Assembly (NCBI GenBank): GCA_964058845.1
Contig: CAXKVR010000745.1
Coordinates: 1 to 36,812 of the forward strand
DNA length: 36,812 nt
Source: Carex sylvatica
Lineage: Eukaryota; Streptophyta; Magnoliopsida; Poales; Cyperaceae
Direction of reading: 5' to 3'
Positions 29,778 to 36,812 of this stretch are shown piece after piece. The translations under genes and the position numbers were made by a program. The stretch's first letter is position 1. Each line of letters opens with the position of its first letter. The notes beneath the pieces are model-generated. The model searched no databases and was not told where the DNA came from. It saw only the letters and a program-made list of their open reading frames with translations.

Positions 29778-32700
29778 ATGGCATCTCTTCCACTTCTCTA
29801 TCTTTTTCTCTTCCTTCACCTCTCGTTTCCCTCTACGGGAGTCTCCGAGCGGGTCCTTCTCCGATCGCTCGGCGACGGTGGACGTGACGCCGACGCAGCT
29901 GTCGACCTCAACGGCACGAATTTTGATGAGGTGCTCAAGAGCTCCCCCACTTCCTATGCCATCGTCGAGTTCTTCGCTCACTGGTATGATCTCTGTATAA
30001 CGGGTTTTGATCAGTGGGTTCGGTTCTTCAGCTTCAGCTAGCTGTGCTTATTTTTACTTTTGTTTGTTAAGTGCGGAGTACATGTGAAATGATCAATCTG
30101 CGTTGTGAATATGCATCTCGGAATTTTATATAACATCATACTTTTTCTTGATCCTTGCATATTATCATATCTCTCACCATTTTTTCTTCAGAACACTACC
30201 AATTACAAACTTCTATACGATTATACCCCCTTTGTTTAGGAGATATATGCTGTACACGTCTTGGAGATAATTAGCAATAGCAGAATGTAATAGATTCAGT
30301 GTATTGAGTGAGTAATTAGTTAGAACTGTGGCAACGGTCTTTTACCAGTTGACTAGGATAGTTATAAATACAAGTTTAATGAAAACTCTGGAAATATAGA
30401 AAACATTTTCTAATGGGAATTATCTAATGGTTGTTAAAGGTACTTTTCTAATGGGAATTTTTCTTTTTTTGTTATTCTTCTATTCATAGGTGCCCTGCTT
30501 GCAGAAATTATAAGGTACTTTTCTCCCACTCCATTATCTGTTCTTACTTTTCTATCTTTCTTATATTGTTGCTGGTAACAAATAATCGTTGTATGGGTAA
30601 TGCAGCCTCAATATGAAAAGGTTGCAAAGCTATTCAATGGTCCAGATGCGGCACATCCTGGAATTATACTTATGACACGTGTGGATTGTGCCATGAAGGT
30701 ACTTTTTAATTGTAAATTAAAGTACAGAGTTTTATTTTTTATTTCATATTTTTTTTGGGCAAGTAATAAGCTTTTAGGTGTTCGTTTCTTACCGGGTAGA
30801 TTCCAGTACAGGAATATAACCATTATGGTACCCCTGCCTAGATGCCTTTTGCATTTAAAATATGATACCATTCTATAGTTAATTTAAGACTTTTTTTGTG
30901 TCACTGTTTGCATATATGCTGTCTATTGTGAAGCTACTTAGGGGCAATTTTTAGTTACAAACAAATAAAATATTTTAAATTTCAGCTCATTAGCAACATA
31001 TCAAAATATTGTTGGGCTTTAGTTACACACAAATGGGATTTGCCGCTGTTTGCAAAAAGTCTAAAAAGTGTCACATCGATTCAGCCTCATTTCTTTTGCA
31101 TCTGTGGCAGAACAGATGAATGCAAATCTGTGTGACAGATTCTCTGTTGGCCATTACCCCATGCTGCTATGGGGCCCACCAGCAAAATTCGCTAATGCCA
31201 AGTGGGATCCTAAGCAGGAGAAAAGTGATATTCAACAGATTGATGATGGAAGAACATCTCAACGCCTGCTCAGTTGGATAAATAAACGTATTGGAAGGTT
31301 ATTCTTGTTCATTTTATGATACCAGCTGGGTCAAAATATCTGAATAAATATTCCCACATTAATTATAAAACCAAACAAAACGATTCGAACCAAAAGAATA
31401 TATATGAGATGAGAAAAAGATAACTGGTAGCTGGCACTGATTCTTGCACACATGTAGCAAGTACCAGCGCTGATCTTGTACATGAACTCATCAAGCAATT
31501 TGTCAATGATCAAAATGGATACTTCTTTATAGCAGCTTGAGAGTTCAAGTGCAGGTAATCAATGCACATGCCCACTACATGCACATATTAAAGTCTCTCC
31601 AAAGAAATTGAAGTTATATTTTGTCCTTATTTCCATTTAATAAAAACTTGTATGAACAGCTCTTTCAATTTGGATGATGGGAAGTATGAGAATGAGGATT
31701 TTCTTCCAAGGAATGCATCTGATCCAGAACAGGTAAATCCTGTTAAATAAATTCTTAAATGAACACAATCTTTGTTCTTTATCTTTTCTTTTTTTTGTTT
31801 CCTTTTAACTATAGGCCTAATATATTTTTTTGTGCTCTCCTCTTCAAGATTGCACGTGCCATCTTTGATGTAGAGGAAGCGACAGCGAAGGCTTTTGAAA
31901 TAATTTTGGAACACAAGGTTCAGCTGGGGCCTCTCAATTTATTCTAGAAACTTTTTTTATACTTGACATCCCACCTCTTTACATTGTTACAACAGTTGTT
32001 TAGAAGGCAGCTTGTTGTAACAGGACTTGAAAAGTTTAATTGAGGTTAATCCAAGCCTCAGTTAAACAATTGAAAAAGAAGCAAAATCAGTAACAAATCC
32101 TAAAAAGAAACTATATCTCTTTTTCTTGTTTCTTTTGTTTTTTGTTTTTTGTGAATGGAATTCAGAAGATAAAGCCTGAGACTCGTGCTCCGCTTATAAA
32201 GTTCTTACAGCTTTTAGTAGCCCATCATCCTTCTAAAAAGTATGCATTTCCTTCTTTTCTTTTTATCCTGATATACGAGTAACCATATATTTAGTTTGGA
32301 TATTATATGCACTATTATAAGGTCTCCGTTAAGACACAAGAGGTTTTGCTTGATTTATATTCGTATTGAGTTTTCCTTTGGGCTGAAACATCATATCCAG
32401 TGGAGAAAATAAAAAGACGTAACTGAATCAATGTTTTTGTTTAATTGATAAATGTCGATATGCCAGGTGTAGGAGGGGTTCAGCTGAATTGCTTGTAAAC
32501 TTTGATGAGATGTGGCCTTCTTCACACCTTTCACTTAATTCAGAGGAGGCTACTCAACTGTATGGCAGAGATGCTACAGAGAGTACTGCTGTTTGTGGCA
32601 AAGAAGCTCCTCACGGATATTGGGTAAGTGTCTTGTACCAGTATATGCCAATACTGGACCCAATACGTACTGTTCCAAGTCGGTTGATATACATACTATA

Positions 32701-34023
32701 AGGTATTGTTTTTTGGTTAAGTGTAAAGTTTAATCTTCAAATAAGCCTTGACCTCTTGCTAAAGCTTGAAAATTGAGATCTCTGTACTAACTATATTGGT
32801 TCCTGTGACAACTTGGAAGATAGCAAGATGCGGCCTAGAGCGACCAATTTTTTTTGTATGTTGGAAATGATGTTATTATTTCTTTGGCACTATTGTTGTT
32901 ATAGTAATCTCTTATTAGATCCCTTGTATTGAATTTAAGAAATACCAGCTTATTGATTTTGCTCTTCATGGAATTGGTTACAGATGTTCTGCCGAGGGAG
33001 CAAAAATGATACAAGAGGGTTTAGGTACTGAAATGCTAAGTAGATTGAAATCACAATTATCTGTTTCGCTAATTACATATATTTCCTCGAACAAATTTCA
33101 TTCCTAATCTAAAATTTTGGTTTTAATTCTTGTTTTTCGTCTTCTAATTTTGTAGTTGTGGTTTATGGGTGCTAATGCACTCACTTAGTGTGAGAGTCGA
33201 AGATGGAGAGAGCCAATCATCTTTTGTTGCAATTCGTGACTTCATTCACAATTTCTTTATTTGCGAAGAGTGTAGTAGACACTTTTATGATATGTGCTTG
33301 AGGTAATATAAAACCCAGCTTTCAAATTATATCAGGTGCAAATTAAAATAATTTTAAAGAAAAAGGAAATAGGTATAAAGCAACAAAATGCTTAAGTGTG
33401 ACGTATAACTAGTGGAGAAAACCAACTCAGATCGAGACCAGCTGTTACCAAATAAGTCAAGGACCTATAAGTGGACTAGTAAACAACTCCTCTACTTTTA
33501 TATTTTTCTTTTGATGTATAAATAATTAAATATATGTCCAATCTTTAAATGCAGTGTCAAAACTCCATTTGAATCAACCCGGGCGCTGAGCCTATGGCTC
33601 TGGCAAACACACAACAAAGTAAATGAGCGGTTGATGAAAGAAGAGGAAAACCTTGGTACTGGTGACCCATCTTTCCCCAAATCTATCTGGCCGCCACGTC
33701 AGCTCTGCCCAACCTGCCACCTGAACCCTTCCACTTCCACTGAAGTGCAGTGGAACGAAGATGAGGTGTTCAAATTTCTTGTCAAGTACTATGGCCAAAC
33801 CTTAGCCTCTCCCTTGACCAAGGAGGCATCAACCGGTCAAACCGATTTGTTGACCACCAACGATTCGGCTGGTGGTGCAGTTAGTGCTGAGTCGGTGCCA
33901 ATGTGGGCAGCTCTAGGTATCGCGCTTGCAAGCGTGACGTTTGGTGCACTGGCGTGCTTCTGGCGGGCCCAGCAAAAGAACCGAAAGTACTCACACCATC
34001 TTCGATCTTTAAAGAACATTTGA
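29778..34023 (+). CDS. QSOX: Quiescin-type flavin-linked sulfhydryl oxidase (QSOX), 11 exons
   Basis: Exons: 29778-29983, 30490-30514, 30606-30698, 31116-31297, 31660-31732, 31849-31917, 32166-32239, 32467-32623, 32984-33024, 33156-33302, 33555-34023. All introns are GT-AG; 1536 bp encode 511 aa, the usual size of plant QSOX. The enzyme oxidises protein thiols to disulfides and passes electrons through FAD to oxygen, in the secretory pathway or cell wall. A signal peptide covers about residues 1-24. The thioredoxin domain has the CxxC WCPAC at C70/C73. The Erv/ALR domain has FCRGSKNDTRGFSCGLW (C296, C308), the redox-active CEEC at 343-346, the FAD motif LWLWQTHNKVNERL (H375, N376, N379) and CPTC at 407-410. 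A C-terminal membrane span lies at about 472-492. All catalytic cysteines are present. The exon 4 acceptor at 31115 is needed for frame. Two MITEs lie just upstream. Confidence 0.96.
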
Positions 34024-35240
34024 ATTTTCTCTTAGGAGGGTAAAATTGTCCCCTACTTATATCAATAGAATGTACATGTGTATATAAATATATTTTCTCC
34101 ATCTATAGAACCGTCCCCTCTTGATAACACTTGCAATCTCAGCAAGGCTCAGCAGGCCTATAACTCTAAAGAAATACACCTACCATTCTTTTAATCGAAT
34201 CAAAACCCTAATCTTTTAATTTTGGTGTTTGGGTGTGCTCTTGTGTTATTCAGACAGCTTCAGTGAATCAAACTTAATTGTAGATCTTTAGCCTCTAGGC
34301 CTGATAAAAAAATAGTATTTGCATCGGAATAGATGGATACGAATGACCCTATTAGTGAGTGGTTAGCTGTACTAGCTGTTGCTAGATCTAGTCATTTCAC
34401 AAATCTTTTAAAAATTTACTGTCATTAGGGTTTTGTGGCATTGTGATGCTTGGTATTTGCATATTAACACCCCAAAAAATTGCTCTTTTCTCATTGAGCT
34501 GCTCAATGGTGTGGGAACAGCAATGTTTTGTACCCTTTGAGCATACAGCTGCAAAATCTAGTGTTAGAAATTTTCTCTGATCTTTCCTTCTCTCTTTTCT
34601 GTTTTATATCAGGCAAAGAAAGAATTGGAGTTGAGAAAATGATAAGAGTGCTGCTTGGGCATGCCGAGAGGTACAAAGCAAGATGTACTCTGTTAATTTT
34701 TGAGGTATCCATGGTTGTAAATTTTATTGAATGCTTTGCAATTGTTGAATAGGACATTAAAACTCATACCGCATAACAGGTTAGGAAGGTGCTTTTAGAA
34801 AGCATAGGTTTTTAAGCAAACTTCACCACTAGAGCATGTTTCAATGATGCCTTTTTATGTATAAGTTTCAGTTGTACCAGTTCGTTGTAACAGTCTTTGA
34901 TCCTGTTAAAAGCCAGCTCAGTGTTAACAGTACTACAGCTTGATGAGAATAGAATAACAAACAAACACAGTTATTAACATTTAATATTTCTTAGTTAAAT
35001 TGATATTAGATTTACATTTTTGTATACATAACAGTATCTGTCAACAACTTTTCTTGAATGTACAGATAATTACCCACGGGAAAAAAAATACAACATTATA
35101 TTTACACTTCTATTAATTCTCCTTGCTTGTTTGCCTGATAACATGAGATCTCTTTTCTGGTAAAAAAAAAAGGAATTGCAATCTGGCTAGCTTAATTACA
35201 AAAGAAATTTACAGCTATCTACATCAATACTTGGTATTAT
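34024..35240. other. Convergent intergenic region between QSOX and the next minus-strand gene
   Basis: It holds the 3' flanks of two genes pointing toward each other. A splice-like stretch near 34610-34700 (after TTTATATCAG) stays open for a short distance but matches nothing I know; an alternative 3' exon or noncoding transcript is possible. I see no other features. Confidence 0.4.
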
Positions 35241-35726
35241 TCAAACATTTAACTCTGCACCTCTTACCATCTCGCTTGTTTCCTGCAAATATGAGAAAGT
35301 GCTATGAATACCAAATGTGTGGTACTGGTACAGAAATATTTAGCAGTAGATAAGATAGCTTAAAGAATGTAAACCTGTTGCTGGAACAAGCGTTTCAAGG
35401 CTGGAGCTGCTATGAAGAAGATTACAAGCAGTACCACTAGTGCTGCAACAAAAAATTTCAGTGGTACCAACTGCAAAATTGTGTACCAGTAGAGATGGTT
35501 AGTTTATGCGTGTGTTCCACTGACACCCAAGAATTCAGGTACAGTTGTAACTCCAGGTACAGTTAGAGATGAACTTACAAAAATGGTAAGTAGAAAGCAT
35601 AGCATCAGCTTTTCAGACTTAGATTGCGTGCTGTGGTTGGTACCAGGATTTCTCTCTGTATAATTATCTGTTGAAATTCGTTGCTGTGGTCTACTGTCAC
35701 TCCGTTGCTGCATCTCATAGTTTGCC
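35241..35726 (-). CDS. C-terminal exons of an unidentified membrane-anchored protein (5' part outside window)
   Basis: Three minus-strand exons join in frame: 35726-35579, 35470-35375 and 35282-35241, each bounded by AG and GT. The tail of 95 codons begins ANYEMQQRSDSRPQQRIS, a polar Gln/Ser/Arg-rich linker, and continues with KSEKLMLCFLLTIF, LVPLKFFVAALVVLLVIFFI and APALKRLFQQQ, ending ETSEMVRGAELNV. The hydrophobic stretch of about 35 residues broken by one Lys could be one or two membrane spans, so the protein is probably tail-anchored or C-terminally anchored. I do not recognise the family. The remaining exons lie beyond the right edge, past an intron longer than 1 kb. The three-exon structure is well supported by phase; function is unknown. 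Confidence 0.7.
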
Positions 35727-36812
35727 CTACAAATATATTAAATCATTTTATTAAAGGAAGAAAGAATTGAATGAAGGATCAATCAAAGCAAAGAGGTAAA
35801 AAACTATGCATTTAAAATGGGTAAATTCATGGGCACATTATCTATCAACATTTGATTGTAATCATTGGACTGTTACATGCGCGAATCTCAACGTAGATCA
35901 ACAATTTGATTTGGAATTCCTCAAAAATGAGAAGAATATCAATGCCCACAAGCTTTTTTACATGCTACAATATGTCAGAATCTCACTTTTTATTTATATT
36001 TAATACTTTTAAATTCAAATATCAAATTCACGTATTGATTTTGTTCATTTTTCTGAGAGATGCATTTGCATAAATCTTATAAAAAAATTTGGATTATTTT
36101 ATGCTAGATATCTAATTAATAATGATTGATACATCTAAATATCTTTTAATGTGTAGGGCAAATGAATACATCTAAATATCTAATTAATAATGATTGATAT
36201 ATTTTAATGTGTTTGTTTTTATACTACTTATCTAGTATAAATTAAACTCAAAAAAAATTACGTGAGTGCAGCTCTTATGAAATTTGCTATCGACACTTAA
36301 ATTTTAAAATTTAAATATAAATAAAAAGTGAGATTATAGCATCTTGAATATTGAAACTCTCCTTCTGAAAATAACAATCCGCAAATTTGGCACATGTACG
36401 TACACAGAACACATGAAAGAAATGAATGAAAAGCAAAATTCATGTGATGTCTAATTCAAAAGTTATTCACCAATTGATATATTTCACAAAATTTGCAACT
36501 TTTATTTATAAACAATAATAAGATATTAGTGAAAATCTAAAAGACAATAAAAAAAGGTTTTTTTTTTCCAAAATAAATGGTTAAATGTGTTCCGATGTAA
36601 ATTTACAATTCTTGTAATTGGTACTAAGCGCAACTAATTATGTATTTAATTAGTTTGTGAAAATACAAAAAATATTTGTTATATTTTTAATAAAATTTCT
36701 TAAACAATCTTAATTTTTTGTGATGAAAATCTACTTCACCATAAATGATTGAAAGTTTTAGAATTTATTATGGATCATTCTTAAAAGAAAAATAACAAAT
36801 ATATTATTACAC
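35727..36812. other. Presumed intron of the right-edge gene
   Basis: AT-rich sequence without a supported exon up to the window edge. It contains a partial tandem duplication of about 68 bp (TCTAATTAATAATGATTGAT at 36111 and again at 36179) and poly-A/T runs. An acceptor ends it at 35727-35728; its donor is outside the window. Confidence 0.5.

Noticed and set aside
29772..29981. Minus-strand frame over the QSOX first exon
   Set aside because: It is a shadow of a high-confidence exon with a signal peptide and correct splice phase.
34600..34757. A small gene downstream of QSOX
   Set aside because: The frame is short, has no recognisable motif and no matching splice partner; more likely untranslated or intergenic sequence.

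Overview
The window is nuclear DNA of a flowering plant. Its genes are split by AT-rich GT-AG introns, their proteins are typical plant families (GT31 glycosyltransferases, an EEF1A lysine methyltransferase, a plant-type quiescin sulfhydryl oxidase), and the long AT-rich spacers are full of small non-autonomous DNA transposons. The species cannot be fixed from the sequence. There are no rRNA or tRNA genes, CRISPR arrays, operons or other prokaryotic features.

Layout. 1-4594: two minus-strand GT31 glycosyltransferase paralogues in tandem; the first runs off the left edge, the second is complete (2 exons, 313 aa). 4595-8103: gene-free AT-rich spacer with a hAT-like relic and a 440-bp foldback element sitting in a (TA)n tract. 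8104-10972: a decayed minus-strand RACK1 pseudogene that keeps intron boundaries. 10991-17927: transposon-rich spacer with MULE-type and hAT-type MITEs, a piece of a sugar-transporter gene and some exon-like segments of unknown origin. 18043-23016: a complete EEF1A lysine methyltransferase gene (7 exons, 325 aa) with a 743-bp hAT element in intron 2. 23548-23711: a tRNA-derived SINE. 23724-29290: spacer with a 1.4-kb long-TIR element carrying a DUF241 gene fragment. 29778-34023: a complete sulfhydryl oxidase gene (11 exons, 511 aa). 35241-35726: the last three exons of a minus-strand gene of unknown function with a hydrophobic C-terminus, continuing past the right edge.

The intact genes are unrelated in function: Golgi-type glycosylation, cytosolic protein methylation and secretory-pathway disulfide formation. 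The main structural theme is the transposon load. I find eight copies of one ~170-220-bp MITE superfamily with ATCCTC-containing termini. Six of them carry a recurring internal word close to GAGATTCGTGC, and where flanks can be read they show imperfect 9-bp (one perfect 10-bp) target duplications, which points to Mutator-like elements. Copies end about 115-125 bp before the start codons of both the methyltransferase and the oxidase. I see no evidence of a new enzymatic or defence system; the candidate novelties are this MITE family, the gene-fragment-carrying element and the unidentified membrane protein.
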